Shown: in pieces, positions 7,927 to 18,576 of the stretch
Layout of the letters: the number at the start of each line of letters is the position of its first letter
Numbering within the stretch: position 1 is the first letter of the stretch
DNA from: Rhodosalinus sp041365695
Lineage (GTDB): Bacteria > Pseudomonadota > Alphaproteobacteria > Rhodobacterales > Rhodobacteraceae
DNA: 64,000 bases
Direction of reading: 5' to 3'
Assembly: GCF_041365695.1 (NCBI RefSeq)
Contig: NZ_JBGFSJ010000006.1
Location: 1-64,000, forward strand
Position numbers and translations under genes: made by a program
Notes under the pieces: generated by a model
Databases searched by the model: none
What the model was told of the DNA's origin: nothing
What the model saw: only the letters and a program-made list of their open reading frames with translations

Positions 7927-9405
7927 ATGCTCGACCAGCCCACCAACCTGCCCGGACTTCTGAAGGACCCCTCGCTTCTGGTCACGCAGGCTTTCGTCGG
8001 CGGCGCCTGGGTCGACGGAGAGGGCGGCGCGACCTTCAGCGTGACCAACCCCGCCCGCGGAGACGTCATCGCCGAGGTGGCCGATGCAAGCCGCGCCCAG
8101 GCGGCCGAAGCCATCGAAGCGGCCCATGCCGCGCAGAAGGACTGGGCCGCGATGACCGGCAAGGAGCGCGCGGCCATCCTGCGCCGCTGGTTCGACCTGA
8201 TGATGGAGAACCAGGACGACCTGGCCACGATCCTCACCGCCGAGCAGGGCAAGCCGCTCGCCGAGGCGAAGGGCGAGATCGCCTACGGCGCCGGTTTCAT
8301 CGAGTTCTTCGGCGAGGAGGCCAAGCGCGTCTACGGCGAGACGATCCCCGGCCACCAGCGCGACAAGCGCATCACCGTGCTCAAGCAGCCCATCGGCGTC
8401 GCGGCCTCGATCACGCCCTGGAACTTCCCGACCGCCATGATCGCGCGCAAGGCCGGCCCGGCGCTTGCAGCGGGCTGCAGCTTCGTGGCGCGGCCCGCCT
8501 CCGAGACGCCGCTTTCGGCGCTGGCGATGGCGCTGCTGGCCGAGCGCGCGGGCGTGCCCGCTGGGGTTCTCTCCGTCGTTCCCTCCGAGGCGGCCTCCGA
8601 GATCGGCAAGGAGTTCTGCGAGAACCCGCTCGTGCGCAAGCTGACCTTCACCGGCTCGACCGAGGTGGGGCGCATCCTGCTGCGGCAGGCGGCGGACCAG
8701 GTGATGAAGTGCTCCATGGAGCTTGGCGGCAACGCGCCCTTCATCGTGTTCGACGACGCCGACCTCGACCAGGCGGTGGAGGGCGCGATCCTGTGCAAGT
8801 TCCGCAACGCCGGGCAGACCTGCGTCTGCGCCAACCGGATCTACGTGCAGGCGGGCGTCTACGACGCCTTCGCCGAGAAGCTCGCGACGCGCGTGGGCGA
8901 GATGAAGGTCGGCGACGGGCTGGAGGAGGGCACCGATCTCGGCCCGCTGATCTCGACCGAGGCGATCGAGAAGGTGCAGAACCACATCGCCGACGCCGAA
9001 TCGAAGGGCGCGCAGGTGATCCTCGGCGGGCGGACCGACCAGATGCCCGGCACGTTCCTGCAGCCCACGATCGTAACCGGCGCCACCCAGGAGATGGTCG
9101 TGGCCCGCGAGGAGACCTTCGGCCCCCTCGCGCCGCTCTTCCGCTTCGAGACCGAGGACGAGGCGATCGCCATGGCCAACGACACGATCTTCGGCCTCGC
9201 CGCCTATTTCTACGCCCGTGACATCGGCCGCGTGACCCGCGTCCAGGAGGGGCTGGAATACGGCATCGTCGGCGTGAACACGGGCATCATCTCGACCGAG
9301 GTCGCGCCGTTCGGCGGCGTGAAGCAGTCGGGCCTCGGCCGCGAGGGCAGCCATCACGGGATCGAGGAGTTCCTCGAGATGAAATACGTCTGCACGAGCG
9401 TCTGA
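7927..9405 (+). CDS. gabD: succinate-semialdehyde dehydrogenase (NAD(P)+)
   Basis: This 492-residue aldehyde dehydrogenase should oxidise succinate semialdehyde to succinate in GABA or related catabolism. It is collinear with E. coli GabD. Shared signatures include EQGKPLAEAKGEI, TIPGHQ, ITPWNFP, MELGGNAPFIVFDDADLD and FRNAGQTCVCANR. The catalytic Cys is C299, the general base is E265 and the oxyanion Asn is N166. One oddity: the conserved lysine of the cofactor-binding KPA/KPS motif is arginine here (R189, in VARPASETP). The following segment (VLSVVPSEAAS) also departs from the usual VFNVVTG. The ATG at 7927 was chosen because upstream frames add unconserved residues. Confidence 0.88.
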   Translation: MLDQPTNLPGLLKDPSLLVTQAFVGGAWVDGEGGATFSVTNPARGDVIAEVADASRAQAAEAIEAAHAAQKDWAAMTGKERAAILRRWFDLMMENQDDLATILTAEQGKPLAEAKGEIAYGAGFIEFFGEEAKRVYGETIPGHQRDKRITVLKQPIGVAASITPWNFPTAMIARKAGPALAAGCSFVARPASETPLSALAMALLAERAGVPAGVLSVVPSEAASEIGKEFCENPLVRKLTFTGSTEVGRILLRQAADQVMKCSMELGGNAPFIVFDDADLDQAVEGAILCKFRNAGQTCVCANRIYVQAGVYDAFAEKLATRVGEMKVGDGLEEGTDLGPLISTEAIEKVQNHIADAESKGAQVILGGRTDQMPGTFLQPTIVTGATQEMVVAREETFGPLAPLFRFETEDEAIAMANDTIFGLAAYFYARDIGRVTRVQEGLEYGIVGVNTGIISTEVAPFGGVKQSGLGREGSHHGIEEFLEMKYVCTSV

Positions 9406-9568
9406 ACACCGCCGCCGCGGCGCGAGGACGGAGCGGGACCGGCGGATCGCGGGCGCGGGCATCCCATGAGGGTCCCGGAAGGCCCGCCGCCGGCGTCTCC
9501 GAGCGCGCCGGCGCGAGACGAGGGCGCGCACCCGAGGCGCACCGCCCGACAGGAACCGGAGGGGCAGG

Positions 9569-10117
9569 ATGGACAGCGCAGCTCTGATCGAACGGGCGCA
9601 CCGCAAGGGCGACGCGGCCTCGCGCGCCGTCTACTCGCCCTGCGAGCGTTACCGCTACAGCCTGACGCGGGTCTGGGATCCGACCTCGGGCCGCGCGCAT
9701 TTCATCATGCTGAACCCCTCCACCGCGACGGAGCTGCAGAACGACCCGACGGTGGAACGCTGCGAACGGCGCGCGCGGGCGCTGGGCTTCGGCGCCTTCA
9801 CCGTCACCAACATCTTCGCCTGGCGCGAGACCGACCCGGCGGCCATGCGCCGGGTGCCCGATCCCGTGGGCCCCGGCAACGACGCCGCGATCGTCGCGGC
9901 CTGCGCGGGCGCGGACATCATCGTCGCCGCGTGGGGCACGCACGGCGCGCATCTCGGGCGCGGGGCGGCCGTGGCGGCGCTTCTGCGCGAGGCGGGCGTG
10001 ACGGTGCATCATCTGGGCTTGACCAAGGGCGGGTTCCCGCGACATCCGCTCTACGTCGCCTACGCGACACGCCCGCGCCCCTGGGATCTCGACGTGCAGG
10101 AGACGGAACATGGCTGA
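9569..10117 (+). CDS. DUF1643 domain protein
   Basis: This 182-residue cytoplasmic protein carries the DUF1643 signatures MLNPSTA, NDPT, CERRARALGFG and a WGTHG block. The family is widespread and has no established biochemical role. The start at 9569 has GGAGGGGCAGG directly upstream. The last 8 bp overlap the next gene, so the two are coupled. The 163 bp before it (9406-9568) show no gene or clear signal. Confidence 0.8.
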   Translation: MDSAALIERAHRKGDAASRAVYSPCERYRYSLTRVWDPTSGRAHFIMLNPSTATELQNDPTVERCERRARALGFGAFTVTNIFAWRETDPAAMRRVPDPVGPGNDAAIVAACAGADIIVAAWGTHGAHLGRGAAVAALLREAGVTVHHLGLTKGGFPRHPLYVAYATRPRPWDLDVQETEHG

Positions 10118-10418
10118 CGAGCCCCTGGCCCCCCTCGACCGCGGCACGGCGAAGCGCCTCGCCGAGGCGCTGGAAGAGATCGTGGCGCACCGCATCGTCC
10201 GCATCCACGACTCCGTCTGGCGGGTGCTGCTGTTCCAGTTCATGCGCGGCCTGGCCTTCGGCTTCGGAACGGTGATCGGCGCCTCGATCCTCGTCTCCTT
10301 CGTGGTCGTGGCGCTGTCCCAGGTGGAATTCGTGCCGATCATCGGCGACTGGGCCACCCAGGTCATCGAGGAGATCGAGGAGGGCGCCGCGTCGCGGGAC
10401 ACCGTGCCGCCGCGCTGA
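10110..10418 (+). CDS. DUF5665 family single-helix membrane protein
   Basis: This 102-residue protein has an amphipathic N-terminal part and one clear hydrophobic segment at about residues 46-74 (ending IGASILVSFVVVALS). An acidic C-terminus follows (VIEEIEEG). It fits the DUF5665 family, which has no known function. It overlaps the DUF1643 gene by 8 bp and is followed by a hairpin with a T-rich tail. Confidence 0.7.
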   Translation: MADEPLAPLDRGTAKRLAEALEEIVAHRIVRIHDSVWRVLLFQFMRGLAFGFGTVIGASILVSFVVVALSQVEFVPIIGDWATQVIEEIEEGAASRDTVPPR

Positions 10419-10420
10419 GC

Positions 10421-10450
10421 CGGCCGGCGGCCGGCCGATTTCTCCTTTTC
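10421..10450 (+). terminator. probable terminator after the DUF1643-DUF5665 pair
   Basis: A 7-bp GC stem (CGGCCGG 10421-10427 with CCGGCCG 10431-10437) has a 3-nt loop and is followed by ATTTCTCCTTTTC. The T-rich tract is interrupted, so the strength is uncertain. Confidence 0.5.
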
Positions 10451-10474
10451 ATCCGGGCGGATTCGCCCTATACG
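10446..10474 (+). promoter_or_regulatory. candidate sigma-70-type promoter for rpsO
   Basis: TTTTCA (10446-10451) and TATACG (10469-10474) are separated by 17 bp. They lie about 100 bp upstream of the rpsO start, in the only AT-richer part of this intergenic region. The match is partial in both hexamers. Confidence 0.35.
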
Positions 10475-10571
10475 CCCGCATCCGCCCGCGCGGGCGGACC
10501 GTCTCCATGGGCCTTGCTGGACGACATCCCGGCTCGCGCCATGAACGCAACCTCTCGGAAAGGAGATCACG

Positions 10572-10841
10572 ATGTCGATCACTGTCGAGAAGAAGGCGCA
10601 GGTCATGAAGGACTTCGCCACCAAGGAGGGCGACACCGGGTCGCCCGAGGTCCAGGTGGCCATCCTGACCACGCGCATCGAGGCGCTCACCGAGCACTTC
10701 AAGACGCACAAGAAGGACAACCACTCCCGCCGCGGCCTGCTCAAGCTGGTGGCCCAGCGGCGCAAGCTTCTGGACTACCTCAGGGCCAAGGAAGAGTCGC
10801 GCTATCAGGACCTGATCAAGCGCCTCGGCATCCGCCGCTGA
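10572..10841 (+). CDS. rpsO: 30S ribosomal protein S15
   Basis: This 89-residue protein is full length for bS15. It contains the conserved GDTGSPEVQVA, LTEHFKTHKKDNHSRRGLL and RLGIRR blocks. It binds the central domain of 16S rRNA (and is needed for S6, S18 and S11 assembly). AAAGGAG lies just upstream of the ATG. As in many proteobacteria it is followed by pnp, with a stem-loop between them. truB, which often precedes rpsO, lies about 8 kb away here. Confidence 0.98.
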   Translation: MSITVEKKAQVMKDFATKEGDTGSPEVQVAILTTRIEALTEHFKTHKKDNHSRRGLLKLVAQRRKLLDYLRAKEESRYQDLIKRLGIRR

Positions 10842-10851
10842 GAGAGTTTCC

Positions 10852-10883
10852 GGGAGGCGCGGGCGAAAGTCCGCGCCTCTCTC
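10852..10883 (+). other. rpsO-pnp intergenic stem-loop
   Basis: A 9-bp perfect stem (GAGGCGCGG 10854-10862 with CCGCGCCTC 10871-10879) has an 8-nt loop. It sits 10 bp past the rpsO stop. No long T-run follows (CTCGCTTTCC). In E. coli the equivalent region carries the rpsO terminator and the RNase III/PNPase autoregulatory hairpin; a similar role is an inference. Confidence 0.55.
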
Positions 10884-11049
10884 GCTTTCCGCGGGGCCCC
10901 TGGCCCCCGGAGCCGGCGAAACATCCGCTCGACCGCGCCACCAGCCCCTGCGGCGCGGAAGGTTGAAGGACGGGGCCGGACGGCAATGGGGCCGTCCGAC
11001 GCGAAACGGCCAAGGGGGATGGGCCCCGGCGGCCAGGATAGGATACGTG

Positions 11050-13188
<2,139 letters not shown>

Positions 13189-13215
13189 CGCGCGTCGCAG
13201 TTTTCGCGGAACAGG

Positions 13216-13246
13216 ACGGGCGCCCCTCGGGGCGCCCGTTTCCTTT
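13216..13246 (+). terminator. intrinsic terminator of pnp
   Basis: A stem of up to 11 bp (ACGGGCGCCCC with GGGGCGCCCGT) has a minimal loop and is followed by TTTCCTTT. It lies 27 bp past the pnp stop. Confidence 0.8.
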
Positions 13247-13287
13247 GCGCCCGGGCGCCCTCGCGGAGCCGCACGGGTCGCGCGCGC

Positions 13288-14334
13288 TCAGATGATCTCG
13301 TCCTCGTCGAAGAGCGGCGGCGCGTCGATCTCCGCTTCCATCGCCTCGAGCGCGGCTTCGGCATGGGTGGCGCGGTGGGTCGCCGCGATGTGGAAAAGCG
13401 CGTCGCCCTCGTTCACCACCGGCATGTTGGTGCGTCCGACGACGATGCCCGTTTCCTCGGCGGTCACCTCGGCGTCCATCTCGCCGAAGGGATCCGAGAT
13501 GGTGGCGAGCAGCGTGCCTTCCTCCACCAGATCGCCGGTGCCGCGATAGGCGCGCATGAGCCCGCCCACCGGGGCGCGGTACCAGGTCGAACTGCGGCAG
13601 AGCACCGGCCTGCCCTTCGGCTTCGGCACCCCCTTCGATCCGATCATGCCGATGTGGCGCATGACGCGCAGGATCCCGGCAACGCCCGCCCGCGCGGCGT
13701 ATTCGTCGAAGCGAAGCCCCTCTCCCGCCTCGTAAAGCAGCACGTCCACGCCGGCGCCCTCGGCGGCCATGCGCAGGCTGCCATCGCGCAGCTTCGACTC
13801 CATCATCACCGGCGCGCCGAAGGCCCGGCCCAGTTCGACGAGGCGGTCGTTGCCCGGGTTGAGCCGGATCTGCGGCAGGTTCGTGCGCCGGATCGCCGCC
13901 GAGTGCAGGTCGATCCCGAGATCGGACCGCGCCACGATCTCTTCCATGAAGAGGTTGGCCAGGCGCGAGGCGAGCGATCCGCTGGCGTGGCCGGGAAAGC
14001 AACGGTTCAGATCGCGCCGGTCCGGCAGGTAGCGGGAATGGTTGAGAAACCCGAAGGTGTTGACGATGGGCACCGCCATCAGCGTGCCGGACAGCGCATC
14101 GAGGGGCTTTGCGCGCAGAAGCCGGCGCACCACCTCCACCCCGATCACCTCGTCGCCGTGGATCGCCGCCGAGACGAACAGCGTCGGCCCGGGGCGCCTG
14201 CCATGCACGACATGGGCCGACATCGTGACCGGCGTATGATCCGAGAGGATCGAGACCGGCAGGTCCACCGTGCGCCGGGTGCCCGGCGCGATGGTCTGGC
14301 CGCCCAGTTCGAAGCTCTCGCGTTTCGGTGACAT
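13288..14334 (-). CDS. succinylglutamate desuccinylase/aspartoacylase family protein
   Basis: This 348-residue M14-like zinc hydrolase has the metal-binding HGDE motif (AAIHGDEVIG), a DRRDLNRCFPG block and DLHSA, which supplies the second His. The C-terminal part (about residues 250-330) is the barrel-like domain of AstE/aspartoacylase relatives. It should remove an acyl group from an N-acyl amino acid; the substrate is unknown. The start at 14334 is favoured by GGAGG six bases upstream over an in-frame ATG at 14349. It converges with pnp. Confidence 0.82.
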   Translation of the reverse strand: MSPKRESFELGGQTIAPGTRRTVDLPVSILSDHTPVTMSAHVVHGRRPGPTLFVSAAIHGDEVIGVEVVRRLLRAKPLDALSGTLMAVPIVNTFGFLNHSRYLPDRRDLNRCFPGHASGSLASRLANLFMEEIVARSDLGIDLHSAAIRRTNLPQIRLNPGNDRLVELGRAFGAPVMMESKLRDGSLRMAAEGAGVDVLLYEAGEGLRFDEYAARAGVAGILRVMRHIGMIGSKGVPKPKGRPVLCRSSTWYRAPVGGLMRAYRGTGDLVEEGTLLATISDPFGEMDAEVTAEETGIVVGRTNMPVVNEGDALFHIAATHRATHAEAALEAMEAEIDAPPLFDEDEII

Positions 14335-14435
14335 TGCCGCCTCCGCCATCCCGTATCGTCCGGGGCGGGGATAGGGGCCGGTGCGGGACAAGTCCAGCCG
14401 TCTTGGCGGCGCGGCCCGCCGTCCCCGCGCGGCCA

Positions 14436-14468
14436 CGAAAAAGGGCCCCGCCCGGCGGCGGGGCCCTT
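14436..14468 (-). terminator. intrinsic terminator of the peroxiredoxin gene
   Basis: A perfect 12-bp stem (AAGGGCCCCGCC 14441-14452 with GGCGGGGCCCTT 14457-14468) has a 4-nt loop. Read on the minus strand it is followed by TTTTT. It lies 27 bp past the peroxiredoxin stop. Confidence 0.88.
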
Positions 14469-14495
14469 CGGATCTTGCGGGCGGCGGTCTGCGGC

Positions 14496-15149
14496 TCAGG
14501 CCGGCCGCTTGGTCAGGCGCAGGTAGGGCAGCTTGAAATCCACGTCGCCGAACTTCTCCTTCGCCTCCTCGTCCGAGACGGTCAGCGCCACGATCACGTC
14601 CTGCCCGGGCACCCAGTTCGCGCCGGTCGCGATCGGGGTCTGGTAGGTGGCCTGGAGCGCGTCGAGCGCGCGCAGCACCTCGGCGAAGTTGCGGCCCACC
14701 GACATCGGGTAGGTCATGATGAGCTGCACCTTCTTGTCGGGCGAGATGATGTAGACCGAGCGCACGCTGGCCGAGTCCGCGGCGGTGCGGCCGTCGGGCA
14801 GGTAGGCGTCGGCCGGCAGCATGTCGAACTGCTTCGACACCGCCAGGTCCACGTCCGCGATGATCGGAAAGTCGGCCGTGGTCTCGGCATAGGTCTCGAT
14901 GTCGGACTTCCACTTCACGTGGTCCTCCGTATCGTCCACCGACAGGCCAATCACCTTGGTGTTGCGCTTGACCCATTCATCGGCCAGCTGCGCCACTGCA
15001 CCGAACTCGGTGGTGCAGACCGGGGTGAAATCCTTCGGGTGAGAAAAGAGGATCGCCCAGCTGTCGCCGATCCAGTCATGGAAGGTGATGGATCCCTGAT
15101 CCGTCTCGGCGGTAAAATTCGGCACGGTATCGTTGATGCGAAGTCCCAT
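14496..15149 (-). CDS. 1-Cys (Prx6-type) peroxiredoxin
   Basis: This 217-residue thiol peroxidase should reduce H2O2 and organic hydroperoxides. The peroxidatic Cys45 sits in DFTPVCTTE. The long C-terminal arm (PYLRLTKRP at the end) and the lack of a PVCxxC-type resolving Cys mark the 1-Cys Prx6 group. AAGGAG precedes the ATG at 15149. It has its own terminator and is divergent from an aldehyde dehydrogenase. Confidence 0.93.
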   Translation of the reverse strand: MGLRINDTVPNFTAETDQGSITFHDWIGDSWAILFSHPKDFTPVCTTEFGAVAQLADEWVKRNTKVIGLSVDDTEDHVKWKSDIETYAETTADFPIIADVDLAVSKQFDMLPADAYLPDGRTAADSASVRSVYIISPDKKVQLIMTYPMSVGRNFAEVLRALDALQATYQTPIATGANWVPGQDVIVALTVSDEEAKEKFGDVDFKLPYLRLTKRPA

Positions 15150-15195
15150 GATGTCTCCTTTTCTGTTCGAATCGCGCGGATTACATTCCACGTTT

Positions 15196-15210
15196 GAGAT
15201 ATGTCATCTC
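15196..15210. promoter_or_regulatory. inverted repeat in the Prx/ALDH divergent region
   Basis: GAGAT-ATGTC-ATCTC is a 5+5 inverted repeat in the AT-richer part of the 162-bp divergent region, 47 bp from the peroxiredoxin start. It could be an operator. It does not match an OxyR consensus I can name. Confidence 0.25.
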
Positions 15211-15311
15211 TAGCCTATTCGCACGCCCCTTGCACGGGAAGGGGGGCGGTGACAGAGTGCCGCACAAGCCCGACCGCACGGTCGAATGTGCACCGAGGAG
15301 GACCGACGACA

Positions 15312-16757
15312 ATGATCGAGAAGCACCAGTTCTACATCGACGGCCAGTGGGTCGACCCCCGCGAGGGCCGCACCCATCACGTCATCGACCCCTCGACCGA
15401 AGAGCCTTGCGCCGCGATCTCGCTGGGCGGTCAGGCCGACACCGACGCCGCCGTGGCCGCCGCCCGCGCGGCCTTCCCCGGCTGGATGGCGACGCCGCCC
15501 GCCGAGCGCATCGCGCTTCTCGAGAAGCTCCTCGAGATCTACAAGCGCCGCTGGGACGAGATGGCGCAGGCGATCAGCCTGGAGATGGGCGCGCCGATCG
15601 ACATGGCGCAGAGCGCGCAGGCCGGCGCGGGCTACGGTCACCTCAAGAACTTCGTGCGCGAGGGCAAGGCGTTCGCGTTCGAGCGCCCGCTGGGCGAGCA
15701 CGCGCCCAACGACCGCATCATCTACGAGCCGATCGGCGTCGCGGCCATGATCACGCCGTGGAACTGGCCGATGAACCAGATCACGCTGAAATTCGGCGCC
15801 GCGGTCGTGGCGGGCTGCACCATGGTCCTGAAACCCTCGGAGGAAAGCCCGCTCAACGCGCTTCTCTTCGCCGAGATGGTCGACGAGGCGGGCTTCCCGC
15901 CGGGCGTGTTCAACCTCGTGAACGGCGACGGGGCCGGCGTGGGCTCTCAGCTTTCCGCTCACGCGGATGTGGACATCATCAGCTTCACGGGCTCCACCCG
16001 CGCGGGCATCGCGATCTCGAAGAACGCGGCGGACACGCTGAAGAAGGTCCACCTCGAGCTCGGCGGCAAGGGCGCCAACCTCGTCTTCGCCGACGCCGAC
16101 GAGAAGGCGGTCAAGCGCGGCGTGCTGCACATGATGAACAACTCCGGCCAGTCCTGCAACGCGCCCTCGCGAATGATCGTGGAACGTTCGGTCTACGACC
16201 GCACCGTGGAGGCCGCCACCGAGATCGCCGAAAAAGTGGCGGTCGGGCCCGCCTCGGAAGAGGGCAAGCATATCGGCCCCGTGGTCAACGAGACGCAGTT
16301 CAACAAGATCCAGGATCTCATCCAGACCGGCATCGACGAGGGCGCGCGCCTCGTGGCCGGCGGCGTGGGCCGTCCCGAAGGCATGAACCGGGGCTTCTAC
16401 GTCCGGCCCACGGTCTTCGCCGACGTGACCCACGAGATGACGATCGGCCGCGAGGAGATCTTCGGCCCCGTGCTCTCGATCATGGCCTTCGAGGACGAGG
16501 CCGACGCGGTGCGGCTGGCCAACGATACCGAGTACGGTCTCACGAACTACGTCCAGACGGGCGACCCGGCGCGGGCCAACCGCCTCGCCCGACAACTCCG
16601 CTCCGGCATGGTCGAGATGAACGGCCAGTCCCGTGCCGCGGGCTCGCCCTTCGGCGGCATGAAGCGGTCGGGCAACGGCCGTGAGGGCGGCGTCTGGGGC
16701 ATCGAGGACTTCATGGAGGTCAAGGCGGTCTCCGGCTGGACCCCCGACGCGGACTGA
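15312..16757 (+). CDS. NAD(P)-dependent aldehyde dehydrogenase family protein
   Basis: This 481-residue aldehyde dehydrogenase has all key residues: N151 (TPWNWP), K174 in LKPSE, E249 (LELGGKG) and catalytic C282 (NNSGQSCNAPSR). The physiological aldehyde cannot be named. A GAGGAGGACC box lies upstream of the ATG at 15312. It is followed after 99 bp by a VOC-family gene, with a hairpin between them. It is distinct from the GabD-type enzyme at 7927, with which it shares only the family fold. Confidence 0.88.
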   Translation: MIEKHQFYIDGQWVDPREGRTHHVIDPSTEEPCAAISLGGQADTDAAVAAARAAFPGWMATPPAERIALLEKLLEIYKRRWDEMAQAISLEMGAPIDMAQSAQAGAGYGHLKNFVREGKAFAFERPLGEHAPNDRIIYEPIGVAAMITPWNWPMNQITLKFGAAVVAGCTMVLKPSEESPLNALLFAEMVDEAGFPPGVFNLVNGDGAGVGSQLSAHADVDIISFTGSTRAGIAISKNAADTLKKVHLELGGKGANLVFADADEKAVKRGVLHMMNNSGQSCNAPSRMIVERSVYDRTVEAATEIAEKVAVGPASEEGKHIGPVVNETQFNKIQDLIQTGIDEGARLVAGGVGRPEGMNRGFYVRPTVFADVTHEMTIGREEIFGPVLSIMAFEDEADAVRLANDTEYGLTNYVQTGDPARANRLARQLRSGMVEMNGQSRAAGSPFGGMKRSGNGREGGVWGIEDFMEVKAVSGWTPDAD

Positions 16758-16775
16758 TCCGCGCATCGGCGCACA

Positions 16776-16799
16776 GAACCGGCGCGGTGGCGCCGGTTC
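16776..16799 (+). terminator. 10-bp hairpin between ALDH and VOC genes
   Basis: GAACCGGCGC (16776-16785) and GCGCCGGTTC (16790-16799) form a perfect stem with a GGTG loop. A pyrimidine (C-rich) tract follows rather than T's, so termination would be partial or Rho-assisted. Confidence 0.45.
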
Positions 16800-16856
16800 C
16801 CTCCCCCGCCCGCGCCCCTACCTCTCAGACCGACGAATGCGAAAGGAGGCGGCGCA

Positions 16857-17801
16857 ATGCTCACCGACATCGACGGGCTCCACCACGTGACGTCGCTGGC
16901 CAGCGGCGCGCGGGCCAACGACGATTTCTTCACCCGCGTGCTCGGCCTGCGGCGGATCAAGACCACGGTCAATTTCGACAATCCCCGCGTCTATCACCTC
17001 TATTACGGCGACCGGATCGGAACGCCCGGCACGGTGATGACGTATTTCCCCTTTCCGGACGCCTCGCGCGGCACGCCCGGCACCGGGGAGACCGGGCATG
17101 TCGCCTTCTCGATCCCGCCGCGCAGCGCGGCGGCCTGGCGCGAACGTCTGCGCGCCGCGGGGGTCGAGAGCACGGAGGAACGCCTCTTCGACGAAACCCG
17201 CCTCGTCTTCGCCGGCCCCGACGGCGAGCGCCTCGTGCTGGTCGAGGCCGAGGACGACCGCGCGCCCTGGCTCGAGGGCGGCATCCCGCCGAACATGGCG
17301 ATCCGCGGGCTTCATTCCGTCTCGCTGCGCGTGGCCGAACGCGAGCCGATGATGAAGCTTCTTCGCTTCATGGGCTTCGAGGAGACCGGCGCGGAAGGGT
17401 CCGTCACGCGCCACGCCGACGGGCCCGGTACCGCGGGACACATCGTCGAGCTCGACCACCGCCCCGACATGGCGCCCGCGCAGGAAGGCGCGGGCTCGGT
17501 CCATCACGTCGCCTTCCGGACCGCCGACAGGGCGTCGCAGACGAGGATCCGCGAGGCGCTGGAACAGGCGGGGCATCGCGTGACCGAGCTGCGCGACCGC
17601 GACTACTTCTTCGCGATCTACTTCCGGACGCCGGCCGGCATCCTCTTCGAGGTGGCCACCGACGAGCCCGGCTTCGCCCGCGACGAGCCGGTGGAGACGC
17701 TGGGCCAGTCCTTGTGCCTGCCCGCGCAGCACGCCCATCTGCGCGAAGAGCTCGAACGCACGCTCGAGCCGCTGCCGGAACCGGCCTCCGCCGAGGCCTG
17801 A
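16857..17801 (+). CDS. VOC-family (glyoxalase/ring-cleaving dioxygenase-like) protein
   Basis: This 314-residue protein holds two vicinal-oxygen-chelate modules, at about residues 5-130 and 150-280. Metal-site positions are visible as GLHHVTSL (H9/H10), GHVAFS, HHVAF and a C-terminal FEVATDEPGF with its Glu ligand. It resembles proteins annotated as ring-cleaving dioxygenases (MhqO/LinE-like), which act on hydroquinone-type substrates; the substrate here is unknown. AAAGGAGG precedes the ATG. It converges with an RluA-type gene 10 bp later. Confidence 0.8.
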   Translation: MLTDIDGLHHVTSLASGARANDDFFTRVLGLRRIKTTVNFDNPRVYHLYYGDRIGTPGTVMTYFPFPDASRGTPGTGETGHVAFSIPPRSAAAWRERLRAAGVESTEERLFDETRLVFAGPDGERLVLVEAEDDRAPWLEGGIPPNMAIRGLHSVSLRVAEREPMMKLLRFMGFEETGAEGSVTRHADGPGTAGHIVELDHRPDMAPAQEGAGSVHHVAFRTADRASQTRIREALEQAGHRVTELRDRDYFFAIYFRTPAGILFEVATDEPGFARDEPVETLGQSLCLPAQHAHLREELERTLEPLPEPASAEA

Positions 17802-17811
17802 CCGGGCGCCC

Positions 17812-18459
17812 TCAGAACGGCGCGGGCGCGCGGAAACTCGTGCCCGCCCCGCCATCGGGGTGGTGGATGCGCAACTCCTCGGAATGGAGCATCATGCGCG
17901 GCCAGTCCCGCGCCGCGCCCTCGGCGTAGAACGGATCGCCGAGGATCGGGTGGCCCAGCTCGGCCATGTGCACCCGAAGCTGGTGGCTCCGCCCCGTCTT
18001 CGGCATCAGTTTCACCCGCGTCTCCCCCTCCTCCCGGCGCTGCACGCGCCATTCCGTCAGCGCGGGCTTGCCGGTCTCGAAGCAGACCTTCTGGCGGGGG
18101 CGGTTGGGCCAGTCCACGATCAGCGGCAGTTCCACCGTGCCGCTGCGCGGCTCGAGCCGCCCGGCCACCCGCGCGACATAGGTCTTGCGCGTCTTCCGCC
18201 GCTCGAACTGCAGCCCGAGATTGCGTTGCGCCGGGGCGGTGAGCGCAAAGACAATGACGCCCGAGGTGTCGCGGTCCAGCCGGTGGACGAGCAGCGCCTC
18301 GGGAAAGACCGCCTGGACCCGGGCGAGCAGACAGTCGGCGAGATGCGCGCCCCGCCCCGGCACCGAGAGAAGCCCCGCGGGCTTGTCCACCACGACGATC
18401 TCGTGATCGGAATGGAGGATTTGCAACGGCTCTTGCGGAGGGTCGTAGGCATCGGACAT
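17812..18459 (-). CDS. RluA-family pseudouridine synthase
   Basis: This 215-residue enzyme converts specific uridines in RNA to pseudouridine. The catalytic Asp62 lies in HRLDRDTSG, followed by KTGRSHQLRVHM. It lacks an S4 domain. The length is close to that of RluA (23S rRNA 746 and tRNA 32), but the target cannot be assigned with certainty. It is divergent from truB, another pseudouridine synthase, 117 bp away. Confidence 0.88.
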   Translation of the reverse strand: MSDAYDPPQEPLQILHSDHEIVVVDKPAGLLSVPGRGAHLADCLLARVQAVFPEALLVHRLDRDTSGVIVFALTAPAQRNLGLQFERRKTRKTYVARVAGRLEPRSGTVELPLIVDWPNRPRQKVCFETGKPALTEWRVQRREEGETRVKLMPKTGRSHQLRVHMAELGHPILGDPFYAEGAARDWPRMMLHSEELRIHHPDGGAGTSFRAPAPF

Positions 18460-18576
18460 GTCGCGCGCTGCTACCGTCCGGCGGCGCGGGTGTCCAGACG
18501 CGTGGACCGCGCCGGATTGACGGACCGCGCCGGAGCCGTTACGCCCCGGCGCTTCCGAAAGAGGACGGGGGACGAA

